From positions 10,241,089 to 10,305,088 of the forward strand of contig CM029112.1 of NCBI GenBank assembly GCA_016859345.1: DNA of 64,000 nt, given 5' to 3'. Positions 51,673 to 64,000 of the stretch are shown here, piece by piece. Both the position numbers and the translations under genes were made by a program. The notes under the pieces are model-generated. The model was not told the origin of the DNA. It did no database searches and saw only the letters and a program-made list of their open reading frames with translations. Every line of letters starts with the position of its first letter. Position 1 is the stretch's first letter. Source of the stretch: Istiophorus platypterus (Eukaryota > Chordata > Actinopteri > Istiophoriformes > Istiophoridae).

Positions 51673-51795
51673 TATATATATATGTATATATATGAATATT
51701 ATATATATATGTATATATGTATATATATATGTATATATATATGTAAATATATATGTATATATATATACTTATATATATTATATATATATTATATT
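51229..51795. repeat. Long (TA)n / (TATG)n microsatellite
   Basis: About 565 bp of alternating TA with TATATG and TATACA variants. The first ~70 bp is pure TA. Long apparent ORFs of Tyr-Ile repeats on both strands are pure repeat artefacts. Confidence 0.98.
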
Positions 51796-52139
51796 GTTGC
51801 AGGGGAATGCTCATGAGGGAGTTTCTAATGCCCTGTAGAAAGTTATCTGCTGTTAATGACCAATGGAAAACTTCTTGATCTAAGCTGATGTGAAGGTAAA
51901 ACAAAAAAAAGCCACAAGCAGACACTTTTCTACTTTTCTCTGTGAGCCTGTGCCAAATACTTTGTGATCATATTTATAACCAGTTACAGCAATGAACAAT
52001 GGATGTTTGAATGGATTTCTGCGTGCATGATTGTGTAATCTTAAACCTTGAGATTACTTTTTACATACCTGTACCACAATCCTAGTTAACTAAGACAAAT
52101 ATAGGAACAAAACGCAAACATTTAAAGCCTGAAAGGATA

Positions 52140-52495
52140 ATTTGAAATGCAGCGTAATCGCTTTTATGCACAAAACCACCAACCGCTACGTATGACAAAT
52201 TCAGCCCTCATGAGGAACAAGGAGTCCTGCCACAGATGGTCTGGCCCCCGCAGGGCCCTGATCTCAACATCATGGAGTCAGTCTGGGAGGAGACGGAAGA
52301 CACTGAGACAAACCGAATCCACAGACTAACCCTAGCAAATCCAAGTATCTTGAAAAACTGTTTACAAGCGTACCTAGAACAGGTGCTGTTTTAAAGGCAA
52401 AGTGTAGTCACAACAGCAATTAATCTAATCTATTTAACTGGTAACTGATAACATCAACATTATCACAAACTTTTGAACAGTACCGTGTATATTAA
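52140..52495 (+). mobile_element. Degraded Tc1/mariner transposon, 3' remnant
   Basis: The segment 'ggcccccgcagggccctgat' then 'ctcaacatcatggagtcagt' reads WPPQGPDLNIMESVWEE, close to the PQSPDLNxIE block of Tc1-type DDE transposases. The following 'caagcgtacctagaacaggt', 'gctgttttaaaggcaaag' and 'acttttgaacagtaccgtg' match in order the 3' end of a common fish Tc1 family. The open frame is broken and the 5' half is missing, so it is inactive. Confidence 0.75.
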
Positions 52496-52861
52496 TGCTT
52501 CATGACGACTTCCTTGAATGACAAACAGCAAATAATCACTCTTAAGGACCTCGACGGTGACCCTGTGACTCTGCCAGAAAATCACGTCCTACGATCATTA
52601 TGACCCATAATATACCCTCCTAGATTCTGCCCTGCAAGATAAACTCTGTGGTTCTTGCGTTTAAAAAGTACATATACATGACCATCAAAAACTGAAATGA
52701 GAATCGTCGATTATAGTGTCGTTATATGAGGTTTAAATATTTTTTTTTAACTCTACCTAGATGCAGAAACTGGAGTTCCCCACTTTCACCCTCCTGCAGC
52801 CCAGAAAAACACTGCATGAATCAAAAAGGATGTACATTTTATTAGTCCACGCCTATTGCGA

Positions 52862-52909
52862 GAAAACGAAACTTTAAAACATCACACGGAAATAAAACGA
52901 AACGAAAGC
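52862..52909 (+). promoter_or_regulatory. rnf213: ISRE and IRF motifs upstream of rnf213
   Basis: GAAAACGAAACT at 52862-52873 is the exact complement of the ISRE core AGTTTCNNTTTC. A second cluster, AAAACGAAACGAAAG at 52894-52908, holds overlapping IRF sites of the form AANNGAAA. They lie about 255-300 bp upstream of the presumed first-exon donor. RNF213 is interferon-induced in mammals, which fits. Confidence 0.65.
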
Positions 52910-53480
52910 GGGTCTCAGATCCGAGCGCTTCGGTTCGTCGCACGGTCCACTGCGGGCGACCCGATGACTTTTACCCGCCTGACGGCGCAGAGAGGAGCCG
53001 CCGGCCGAGCCGATATCGCCGTAATCTCAGTTACACTGTTTTTGCACAGAGCTGGAAGTGATAACGTCACGTCTCCGCGTTATGCCAGAGTGGGAATAAA
53101 ACTAAACCCGTGAGCCAGGAGAAGCTACCAGACCTGCTACCCTCCCGCAGGACGCTTCCGGGTAAGTCCGGCTCAGCACGGGGGTCGACCGCGATGCAAT
53201 CTGGCTGAAATCTGTCCTGACACCTGCGCTTTTCCCGGTGGTTTTGTTTTTCTTTCTTTCTTTCTTTCTTTCTCTTTTCTTTTTTTTTTCTCCCCCCTCT
53301 CTCTCTGGAGTCGGGAGCAAGCGGGCCGGGCTAACGGGCTAGCGTTTAGCTACGCAGCTAGCCAAGCGGGCTGCCACGGAGCGAGGGGGCCCGTTAACCG
53401 CGGCCGGAGGCGGTTGTCTCAGTGGGACAGCGGGGGCGTCGTGACACGGCAGCGACGGAGGTGTCCGCTGTGCCAATTTG
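52910..53480 (+). promoter_or_regulatory. rnf213: CpG-island promoter and noncoding first exon of rnf213
   Basis: CpG-rich stretch with GC boxes and a CRE-like AACGTCACG near 53062. A strong donor CCGG|GTAAGT follows position 53161, which would end a noncoding exon 1. A (TTTC)n tract lies at 53248-53282. A second noncoding exon, about 54430-54499, is suggested by ATTTTAG before it and TTAG|GTAAGG after it. Confidence 0.55.
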
Positions 53481-54681
53481 TTAATTTATTCACGCATCCG
53501 TTTATTTTTTTTTATTTAACGTCGCACTCCCGGCAAGCGATTTGCCAGTCGAGGTTTTAGCCCGGAATCAAAACAGGAAGTGGCGTAAACGGACGCAAAG
53601 ACGGGATTGGCCGTTTTACGGCACCAAAGATCTTTTTCCTTGAGAAGAGGAGTCACTCGACGCTTGGAAAAAAAAAAAAAGTCGTCCCGCCTTCTCTCTG
53701 CAAAAATCGTTACATCGAGTAACATCTTTGTTTTTTGTTTTTGTTTTCTTTTTTTTTTTTTACAAATGTTTAGGTCTTTGTAAATAAGTAAAACCGCCAA
53801 GTTTGTCTCCCGCTATTATCTGCGCATTTTTGTCTCGAACACCAGTATTGTGATTTCAGACGTGTAAAACAGCTGTGATTACCACAGGTGTCGTAGTAAA
53901 AAGGGGAAATGCAGTACACATCCAGTCATTGACCCTTTTTATATGCACTCAGAATCAGCAGTAATACATTTTACTCTGTTCATCTCTTAAATAAAATACC
54001 AAATAGCTAAATATAGACTTAAATCATTCATGATTTTAAGTTATGATTGATATGTATGATTTGATATTGTGCAGAGCAGGGATAATTTACATTATGTTTC
54101 TTTTTGGAATGCTCTTTACAGCCTTTTGACTGCAACTGCAGCTGAACTATAAGTATTGAAAGGGAGTGTCTTGTCTCTACTGCTCTTTGCACCCTAAGAA
54201 ACCAACGTGTCACCAACAACACGTCTGAGATATTACAAGTTTCAAAAAGGCTTTTACCTTTTTCCTAACAAGAGTAACTGAAATGTCAAACTAGTTTTGA
54301 GTGTTAACTAGCGTTATCCTTTTAATACTTCAGGGTAGTGTGGTATTTTTTGAGGAGCTGTGTTTGTTCCAGTGAGACCTCCTGCTGTTTCTGCTCTTTG
54401 ACCGAAATGATTTTATTATTGGATTTTAGTGGGACTGAAGGTTGGCGCGGAGAGGACCACGGACACCCGGAACGAAGTTTTAAAAGGTCATTTTGTTAGG
54501 TAAGGCTAATCTAAGGCCGAATGAAAGAACCAGCTGTGTTCTGAGTGGTTGGTTTGCAGAACTGCAGTCTCATGACATCTCAACTGGCAAAACTGAAAGT
54601 GAAAGGAATCCATTACATGAAGGGAAATTCATCTTAATTTCAGTCAAGACTGTTTCTTACTTTGCAGAGAATGCTGTGAAG

Positions 54682-57600
54682 ATGAATTGTTCAGCTTGTG
54701 GCCATTATAATTTGGAAAAGACTGCCAAATTTTGTAGTGAGTGTGGCCAAAGGATATCTGTCCAACCTGCAAACACACAGGGTGAGTAGATAAATTTGAA
54801 AATTTGATTTAATGATATCAATCTACTTACAGGATTTGATTAAAGGGCTCCACATAATTTGTAAAAGCACGACTATGTTTTGTGTTTGTTAGTATGGCAT
54901 CCAGAATATAATTTGGAAAACATAGGAGGTCTACTGTACATTGATACTGATATGATGCCCAGAAATAACTAAACATCACCTTGACCCTAAATGAGAAGTG
55001 TAACAACTGATATGTAAAGTAAGTCATATGACAAGAATGTTCTTTTTTATAAAACCTCTCTTCTATATGATGGCTTTGCTTGAGGCTTTACAATACTTAC
55101 GCAGCAAAAATCCTTTTACACTGAGTAAGACAACATTTGAGATAAAGTCGATTATTGTGACCTACTTTAAAAAGACATCATGGAGAAAATGCAAATTTAA
55201 GCCCAGTGAAGCCCAGTCAAGCTTAAACCTGTTGTTTGTCACTGATAATTAAAACAGAATAAAATAAAACTGTCTATTTCTTCTACAGTATAGTTATCAG
55301 TCATCATTCACTGTTGTTTTTACCCATATCTTTTGATGCAGTCTGATACACGTATCTTTAATCCAGATGCAGCAAATCAGCCCAAGTCTTTGGTACCAGA
55401 CTTTAAAAGTACAAATGAGAAATCAATGTCACAGAAAAACATCCCTGTGGACAGCAAAGACTCCAGTAAAACCCCAAAACGGCCAAATGAAGAAGAGTCC
55501 ATCGGCAACCTAAAGAAGAAGGTGAGTGTAATTGTATTTCTAACATGGACGTCATATTGCTTTGCACTGACAGGTGTTTCTATGATTTATTTAATTTTGT
55601 CCACCCCATTTAAATCAGTGTGGGTTAGAATAAACGACAGAAACCTCAGACTAAAACTGCATCCTTCAAAATGCACATCTCTGAAACAGTTTCAATAAAA
55701 ACTGAACATTACAAACTTCATAAAGGGAGGATTTATTAAAGGACTGTTTTATTAGACTGCATTAGATTAAGATAGGTGTACCAGATAAACTGGCAGCTTG
55801 TGCATTTTTTTTTCATTGTATGGTAACTTTTAAAAAATCAAGTAGAGCACATTATTATATTCCTGTTGGAAACACTTTCATTCTTTTTATCAGAGCTTGC
55901 AAAAATTTCCAATACTACTATAATGATATGGTAATTATGTAGTCACATCATTTGGAATAACTTTATAAGTAGTTTAGATCTTTAGAAATTCAAAATGGAA
56001 ATCTGCCAATAATAATATGATTCTATTGAATTTTAGTTTGAAGACTGGCATGATTTCACCTTAGTAGTAAAGTGGCTTTTAAAAGGGATCCTTTACTTTC
56101 TCGTCTTTGTAGAAAAAAAAAAAGAGAAAGAACAAAAAGAAGAAAGATGGCAACATGTCATCAGACCGAGATCAAACCCCCTCCATGGGAGACAACCAGG
56201 GGAGGAGGACGCAGGGGGAAAGAGACTCTTCTGACAGTGAAAACTCAACCACTGCAATGGATGAAACACCAGACTCACTCCAAGACGAGTCCTCTTCGAT
56301 GGAGAGCCAGTCTAGTTTCTTAGAATGTAACAACACCACTGCACCAAGTGAAGGCACACAAGTCATTCAGAGTGAAAAGACTGTTGCCCCAGCAGAGGCA
56401 CATACAGCAAGAAAGTTAAAGGAGGCTCCAGGTAACTCTAATAAGGGAGAAAGCAATGCACAGACATCAACGCAGGATCAGACACTCAAGACAGCGCCAG
56501 CTGACACTCCGACTCAAAATTCCACCTCACAGGACAGCAAGAGTATGACTCCTCAGTCAGGGTCAGAGGGGAAGGCCACTAACCCTAAAGATCAAAAGAC
56601 AGACAGGAAAAACTCAAAGAAAGACACAGTCGCCACTAGAACACCTACATTTGACCAGAATGCCAACGTGGAACCTAATGTGAAACAGAAGGGACAAAGC
56701 AAACCGAAAGGAAAGACTCAACAAGACCAGAAGCAGGAGCGGACTGTGGCAGTTGAGCAAAAGATGGTTTTTGGTCCTCAAACGTCATTGAAGGTAATGC
56801 TGACAAATCTGTATGAAAATTTATTGTTACTGACAAACAGAAACCTACATTTTAGTTTTTTAGTAAAGACGTAATTGTCATGTGTTTTAAGGTCTATATT
56901 TAGTATTCATAATTAATTCTCCTTGTACAGACTGACAGCACAGGCTCCAGTGTGGACCCAGAAGGGACAGTAGAGGATATGGTGGTTCAGCAGTCTGGGA
57001 GCAGGCAGGACTCAGATACAGCACAAACCTCAGACGGTAACAGGAGAACTACGGACGGCACAGAGTCGATCAGCTCAGCTGACCCACCAACCAAACGGTG
57101 ATGAAGTTCTCTCAGATTGTTGTACACATTTCCTTTAGCTCAACATTGCCAGTTTTACCTCTGTGTGTTATATTTATTTTAGTATTTTGTATTTATTCAT
57201 TTTTGCTTTTTAGGTCGACCAGGAACCAGACCATTGCTGCACATGACAGACTTACCATTTACTTCCATGCTGTTCTCTCAAAGGATTTCAAATTTGATCC
57301 GAAAGAAGACCGTATCTTCCTCAGGGTTGGGTCTCACATTGGGACATGGGAAAAAGATGCACTTGAGCTGTCTGTGACCAGGTGCTTATTCTAAAATAAA
57401 TAGCCAGTGAAGTTCAGATGGTGGCCAACTGCTATGAATTCAGCTAAGTTTTGTTTCAGGGCCCCTCCTGCACCCATCCCTTAACACCATGTAAATATTA
57501 CTGTCTTTTCCTTTTCACACAGGGATCTTCAAGAACACGGATTTCTTGTCGAAGGCAGCCTGATAACAAGCAAAACTAAAGCGGAATCTAAGTCGATACC

Positions 57601-60600
57601 ATACAAATATATTGTCTATAACCGCAAAAAGAATAAATATGAGTATGAGTTCATATACAAACATGATTCTGCGAACCATCCTACCAACAGATGTTTGTTT
57701 GTGAAGTCCCACCTCCTCAAAGACGAAGGTGAAAACAAACTTCACTGAGGTCATTTGTATGTGTTTTTGCCTGCTTGCTGATGGAATTTAAATGCAATAT
57801 TCTGATTATTAATCTCAGCTTTCTGTCATATATATATTTTTTTAAAAAGGGGACTGGCATCAATATGATGACATCATCTGTGCCCAGCCATCAAAGAACG
57901 CGATCAAACGCTTTACAGACCGCATTATGGGAGGCGGCTGGTCTGAGCAAAGGACAAAGCTGATTCAAGGCAGAGAGATTGCAGGGAATATAATGCTGAG
58001 CACCATATTTGATCTTCTTAGGTGCTGGACTGATATGAATTTGAGGAGTTTTTTGATCCAACTGAATCAGTTCTTTCAGGTTTTTGGGGAACCTTTCGTT
58101 TATGAGGAGATGCAAAAGAAATGGCACTCCTTAGAATACGGAAAAGATGATGTAGGTTGATAATTTTTGCAGTAGAATTATATATTGTCTAGAAACACCT
58201 AGATAAAGTAATCTTTAAGTACCTCTGTTTCTCTCTTTGATTTCTCAGGTGAGAAAGATGTTAAAGGAGTTCATGCTGAAAAATGTGATTCCTCAATTGC
58301 TGAGCAATGGAGATGGGGAAATGCTTTACATTCAGGACCCCATGAGGGCAGCTGTGATCATGCTCTGTGTATGTAAACAGCATTGTATCAGACTAAATGA
58401 TTCTGAGCTTCACCGGCTCTGCATTGCACTGTGCCTGCCCAAACAACCCAGGGATGCTTTCCTTCAATACTGGGCAGATTTTTCAAGGGACATCTCTATT
58501 CTCAAAACGTAGGTACCAAATCTTTTCAGCCTTGATCTACTGACTTAAGAGTAATAGCCTGCTATTTTTATTTGCTCTAACAATTGATTTTCTACTCGGA
58601 TGCTCATAAAATTATCTTTGTAGCAGTCTGCCCGAAAACTTGGTGTCTCTGATAAACTCTGTGAAAACTGTGAGAATGCCCCATTGGATCTTGGTACTAC
58701 CGCTCCTCCACCTCCTCAAAGGCACCTCAAAGCCCTTTGAAGGGCCAGCTTCTAGAAACTTGAAGTACGGCTTATCCTGGGCAGGTTTGCAAGGCATAGA
58801 AATGACCACCTTAGCATCCATGAGCAGTCAACAGAGGATGTAAGAGTCCCTCTAACTTTGCCAAAGTAAATCTTCCATTACAGTTATTTGGAAATGGATG
58901 GGTGTTACTGTGCAATTTTTGATCAATCACTTGTTTTCAGGGCACTGCTGAATGTAGTTAAAAGCCACAGCCACTTGATTGAGGTGGATGCACTTTTAGT
59001 GCGATCCTGCTTGTACCTGATGTCAACTGATGATCTGATGGAGTTTATCGTCAACATTAAAACTGAGCTTTTGGACGTGCTTCATGTTTTCAGTAATAAA
59101 GCTCCTCTGGATATTACCTACAGTAACTTCCAGGTGAAGTGGAAGCATTAGTAAAAAATAATACTTTTCAGGGTTATAGTGCATTTCAGTAAATTAATCA
59201 TTACTCTTGGATTTCTGTTTTACAGACAGTAACTGACATTCTGACACATATCCATGAGCATCTCGTCAAAGAAAAATACAGGTGATTAGCTCTTCTAAAT
59301 TAAGCTGTTTTTGGCTGAAATGTAAAGGCATGAAGTCGCAGAGACAGAAAGATCATTTCTATTTGTTCATAAAACTTGTGTTTTGTTCTTTCCATATTCT
59401 TGTATGACTATTTTGTTGCATACATTATGAAGTAAAATTTCTCCATGGAAGGTGACATGTCTGTCCAACTTCCTCTCTTAATCCTTCATCCTCCTTTTTG
59501 TTCATTATAGATATTTCACTGAGGCTTATGGGAGAGAGTGCCTGGCAACAGCAGTGAAACTGTTAGAGAGGATCTGCAAAGGAGTCAGAACAGCAACATA
59601 TATCCGGGGCTACACTGATATTCCTGTAGTCTGCATGAATCTGGTTGCATCAGTCTCAGACTTTGTTCATTATAAAAAGCAGCAGGTATGTAAAGTGAAT
59701 CATGTGAACAAGCCATTGCCATTTCAATCAGAATTAAGTCTTGCTGATCCTAAATGCTGTACTTATTATTCTGTTGAGGAGACTCAGGAAGGGGACAGAG
59801 ACCAGCGATATGCAAAAGAATCCATCTCCCAGGCGATGAACATTATGAGAGACTGGATCATGCGGTCCTACAGACAGGGTCTGCTCACAAAGAGTTTGAC
59901 ATCCCTTTACTGGATTGAGGCCACAGCGGAGATAGATGTGAGAAGTTTGGTTATATTTTGAAAACAAAACAAAATACACAGACAGACGCTCACAACCCAT
60001 CACTGGCAGAGAATGATATTAAATGGTTCCTTTGTTGGTTGTGTTTACAGATGTGGAACAACATACTCTCCATCCACTTCAAGGATGAAGATTGCACAAA
60101 AGAATGGAGCCAAATGTTCACAAAGGATTTTGAGGGCAAATACAAACAGGTATGTATGTTTTACATGAATGTTAGTGCAAAACCTACATTGCAGAACTTA
60201 AACTATGTTTTTGTGGTTTTAGGAAACCGCTCTGGATCAAATTGAATTCTACTGCAGGAAGACGGAGGAACTAAATGACTCCCTCCCACATGTTGCTGCT
60301 AGTATTGAGAGGTGTGCTCTTGAGGCTGTTACATCTGTGTGTCAGGTACAAAGACTTCTCATTTACTTTTAACAATTACACACATTAATGGCAGAGTTTA
60401 TAACAGTCTTGGTCATATTGAAAAACAAAACCAGCATTATCCTATAACCAAAAAGGAGAGAATTAAAAATAAAATCAGCTAAAATTGCATTAGTAGAAAT
60501 AAAAGAAACTGCCTGAGTCAAAGGTTCACTGCAACTATCTGAAACATACAAAGTAATGTTCATTGCTATTTTACGTCATATGCAGTCCAAGTCTGAGGGC

Positions 60601-63600
60601 CAGCTGTTTCAGAGGTTCAAGATGAGCTCGAAGTTTGGGAAACTTATCTCAGCCATTATCCAGAAATCCTGGCCAAGGGACCATCAAGGAAACTTCCAGG
60701 AGGATGAAGAAGTGGTCCTTCGGCACCTCCTTTCCTGGACTGCTGCCAAAGACATTTTCCAACTACATGGTATTGTGTCAGGAAAAAAGAAACCATTAAA
60801 ATATGCTCACCTGAAACTGAAAAATTCTTTAATGTAAAAAAAATTCTTTACTGAGTTAGAAGATGATAGATCTGCGTCAGCTGCTGTGCGGACGTGAGTG
60901 AGACACATAGGGTATGGACTACCTCTCATTTGCGGGGGAGTTGCTAAGTTTTGTCTAAAAGCATGCTAGATTAGGTGCTTTTGTGAGGAAAACTAACTAA
61001 AGGGCTTTGAAAAGTCTGTCAATTCAGTACTCGGTTATGTGACATTTGTCTGACAAATCTTGTAATTTTATCAAACACACAGTCAGTTAGTTAGTCGATC
61101 ATAGACATTACCATTTATAGGGCTGGGCCTGTTATTGCGGTCCAGCCAGAAACAGAGTGCAATGATCTAAAATTTATAAGCGTAAACACCCCCTAACTGC
61201 AGGTTACCAGGGCTCAGTTTATAACTTTACGGCTGAAGTCAAGCAAAGTAAGCATTTCTTTTCTTTTAGATTAAACACTGACGTGGAGTTTCTGTCATTG
61301 CAGGCACAGAAGAAAATCTGATTGAGATGCTCTCTCCAGGTGCCATGGACAGATTCACTATGGCTTTGATGTCTTTCATAGCCATCACCAATCAACTGGT
61401 TCATGGCAACATTAGGATCCGCCTGCTCAATATCATTATGGAGAGGCCTGATGCCTTCTTAGAGCTGCTGAAAATCGGTAATAACATTTTGATTACTGCA
61501 GAAGATTTTTCAAGAAGATTTGTTCCAAATTTAATAAAAATACTAACTCCAGAATGTTGTAAATGATTGTGTGCACTGGCTAAAGAGAAATATTTAGACT
61601 TTTGTGTTTGATCGAATATTGACAGATTGCTTCTCTGAGAATGAACAATACAAAGATAATTCCAAGATGGAGAGGCTGTTACAGTGCAGACGAGCTGAAC
61701 TGAGAGCTGTGTACCATGAGAAGAAACTCCTGGATGTCTTCTTAACAATGAGCCACAAACTTGAGGAACATATGAAAGGTATGGTGGTTGCATCATGAGA
61801 GTCCGCCAGTTTGGTTTGATTCTAATGTTTCCACAAATTTAATGTCTGCTTATTCAATTTCATTGACAGTCGATGTTGCCGACTTGGAAGAGAGACAACA
61901 GGTCAACATTGAGATCATGCCCCTAAACTATTTTATGGAGGTTCATCAACTTGATCAAATGCCCTCTGAAAAGACTGGTGTTGTCACCTACTTCAGACTG
62001 GATAAGCAAATCAGAAATATGGCAGAGGTCCTTTACACTTTCAGAGACAGTTATATTTTCCAGATGTGTTGGGCAAAACAAGCAAAACTTCTGGCTGAAG
62101 AAAATGAGCCCGACGATTCTGATGAAGATGAAGTAGCGAATATTTTGGCATCACCAGCAGAGATACATGATGACATTTTCGGGCCTTGCTATGACAATTA
62201 CACCCTCATCTGCATTTCTCTGAAGAATGGCAGCATAAAGCTTGAGGACGTTAACCAGCTCTTCGGCGCGTACCAGGGCAAGCACAGAGAGCTTGCACAG
62301 GAACTTGACATCATGTGCAGTATTGATAAATCAACTGACAAACAGTGGATCCACAGCAGGGTGCAACAGATCGAGCAGTATCATGAGCTTCATCTAGCTG
62401 TGGCTTCAGCTCAAATCATCATGATGGTCAAAGAGACACTATGTCTTCAAGGGGACTTCAAGGTTCTGGAGACTCTGACAGAAGTTGTGAGTGGACTTGT
62501 TTGAACTTTGTATATTGCACACAAACTTTCAATTCACGTGAAAATTTTCCAGGCTAAAACCTCCCTCTATGCTTCATGTGTGTATTATGTTACTATATTT
62601 GAGGATGTGCACAGATAACTTAGTCAAAACAACAGCACAAGTGATCTTAGTACTATCTTTTAAAAACAAGTTGAGGTGATGAGTTGGTCGGAGTGAGTCA
62701 GCAGTATTTTCGCAATTTTAACTCTTGACTTTCTTCTCTCAGAGTCAAGCAGACTTTCAGAAAGAACAGCTCAATCGGATTGACAGTGACTTGATGCAGG
62801 CAAAGAAAGCTCTGGTGGGGATCACTGAGCCCCGCAGACTGTGCCTACAGGAGCTCGGACTTAGAGGACACTTTGTTAAGTGGTTAAAAGATGCACTTGA
62901 AGGTAAGAACAGGTGTTATTTATTCTAGTGGCTACATGAATTAATTATAATCCTCACTGAGGCAAATTAATTTAAAAATGGTATTTATCTTTTTAGATAT
63001 CAATGAGCTGAAGGTGTTTGTTGACCTGGCCTCCATCTCTGCCGGAGAGAATGACATGGATGTGGATCGTGTTGCTTGCTTCCATGATGCTGTCCTCGGC
63101 TACTCTTCAGTGCTTTATGAGCTCAAACCAGACTCAGGTTTTCTGGCCTTCAAAGAGGTTCTTGTGAAGCTCTGGAGAGCTTTGGAGAATGACAACGACT
63201 TACCAAAAAAACTGGTAAGAGGATGCCTTGCTAATACTACTATCAATAAACTTCATCATGATTGTCATGAAGTTATCACAGTTCTTATGACTCCACAAAG
63301 TCTAGAGGAACTACCTGACATAAATTATTCATTTTTGATGAATCAAGTTAAAGGATAGTTGAATAGATGGGCATGTTTAAATTTATCAGTGTCAGGGAAG
63401 ATTAAATCTATTAAAATGACATTCCTTCCCAGACTTTTTTTTTTTTTGTTACAAAACCTACCAACTTATCACATAAGTATTTAAAAAATGGGTCAACAGC
63501 CCAACAGCCTCAAGAGTGAAACTAGAAAACCTAAAGATACTGGAAAATTATGGAGGACTGGCATTAACAGGTCTGAATAGCTATTTTTATGCAGCCCAGA

Positions 63601-64000
63601 TTAAGCATTTGATGACATGGATGAGTGATACAGAGACTCCAATCTTCTCTTATAGCGGGACAGTGCACGCCATTTGGAATGGCTGAAGACTGTGAAAGAC
63701 AGTCATGGGTCAGTGGAGCTGTCATCTCTCTCGTTAGCATCAGCCATCAACAACAAGGGCATCTACCTCATCAGTTCACAAAGTGTAAAAACGGTAAATA
63801 ACAAGATCAAAGATAATTGAATCCCTACGGCCATGCAGCACAGGGTTAACTCTTACAACAGAGTACCTGCAAGTTTATCCATGAGAGTGTATTTCTCTTT
63901 TTCAATCTAGTTGAGTATTGGCACTGCACTGAAGCTGCAGATTCCAGAGGAACATGATGAGGGTCGGCAGATGCGCTGCTATTCTCTTGAGGACCTTCGA
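54682..64000 (+). CDS. rnf213: E3 ubiquitin ligase RNF213 (mysterin), 5' part; runs off right edge
   Basis: Giant AAA+/RING ubiquitin ligase acting at lipid droplets and in antimicrobial defence; human RNF213 is the moyamoya susceptibility gene. Coding exons: 54682-54781, 55367-55521, 56113-56793, 56931-57097, 57214-57381, 57523-57728, 57850-58151, 58249-58508, 58624-58839, 58884-59133, 59226-59281, 59511-59937, 60051-60149, 60223-60345, 60586-60769, 61304-61477, 61626-61778, 61870-62486, 62743-62902, 62997-63214, 63656-63793, 63911-64000+. All join in phase: 1648 codons of an expected ~5,000. Seen are an N-terminal zinc ribbon (CSACG ... CSECG), a Lys-rich stretch then a low-complexity Ser/Thr/Gln-rich region to about residue 370, and a starch-binding (CBM20-like) domain at about 373-500 (FHAVLSKDF ... 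EYEFIYK). INELKVFVDLASISAGEND near residue 1500 is almost identical to human. The AAA+ core and RING lie beyond the window. Exon 2 could start six bases later, and exon 12 may hide a small intron. Confidence 0.95.
59686..59778 (+). other. rnf213: Possible in-frame 93-nt intron (or coding insertion) in rnf213
   Basis: Within the exon 59511-59937, CAGCAG|GTATGT and TGTTGAG|GAG bound a 93-nt AT-rich stretch. Its length is divisible by three and it has no stop codon. It either is translated (adding VCKVNHVNKPLP...) or is spliced out as a retainable intron. Confidence 0.4.

Noticed and set aside
51227..51925. 232-codon minus-strand ORF and several plus-strand ORFs of Tyr/Ile repeats
   Set aside because: They are translations of the TA microsatellite and have no coding character.
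62692..62703. TGAGTCAGCA motif in an rnf213 intron
   Set aside because: A single ARE-like match deep in an intron is expected by chance.

Overview
This is vertebrate genomic DNA, almost certainly from a teleost fish. The evidence is intron-rich genes with GT-AG splice sites, CpG-rich promoters, long CA/TG/TA microsatellites, remnants of typical fish DNA transposons, and genes found mainly in fish (a G-alpha subunit of apparent Galpha-v type, a CD22-like Ig receptor). No prokaryotic, viral or CRISPR signal was found. All calls come from reading the sequence and comparing it with remembered family members; no database search was run.

Layout. The window opens inside pycr1 (+, last four coding exons, 288-1674). 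A CpG-rich promoter (about 2.8-4.1 kb) probably drives mafg (+, CDS 13801-14385), which has a roughly 9.7 kb first intron and a 3' UTR of up to about 5.6 kb. That UTR contains a nearly perfect 1.43 kb tandem duplication. Next is pcyt2 (+, 22801-30531, 13 coding exons) with its own CpG promoter. A complete G-protein alpha subunit (probably gnav1, +, 33208/33757-42665) follows. Neuropeptide B (npb, -, 43432-44754, two exons) is convergent with it. Head-to-head with npb is a CD22/SIGLEC-like Ig receptor (+, 45500-48082) whose first Ig domain carries an in-frame stop. A repeat block (48.16-49.97 kb) and a 560 bp TA microsatellite (51.2-51.8 kb) come next. The 5' part of rnf213 (+, first coding exon 54682, running off the right edge) fills the rest, with interferon-response motifs just upstream of its CpG promoter.

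pycr1, mafg, pcyt2, npb and rnf213 all have human counterparts on 17q25.3, so the block is an old syntenic segment. The G-alpha gene and the CD22-like gene are the lineage-specific members. The genes are functionally unrelated: proline synthesis, small Maf transcription factor, phosphatidylethanolamine synthesis, G-protein signalling, neuropeptide, immune receptor, and a giant AAA+ ubiquitin ligase.

Most notable points: an Ala replacing the second Gly of the switch II DVGGQ motif in the G-alpha protein; an in-frame upstream start that would bury its acylation site; the stop codon in the CD22-like gene; the mafg 3' UTR duplication; paired ISRE/IRF motifs at rnf213; and a histidine-rich N-terminus on pcyt2. 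I found no clear undescribed multi-gene system.
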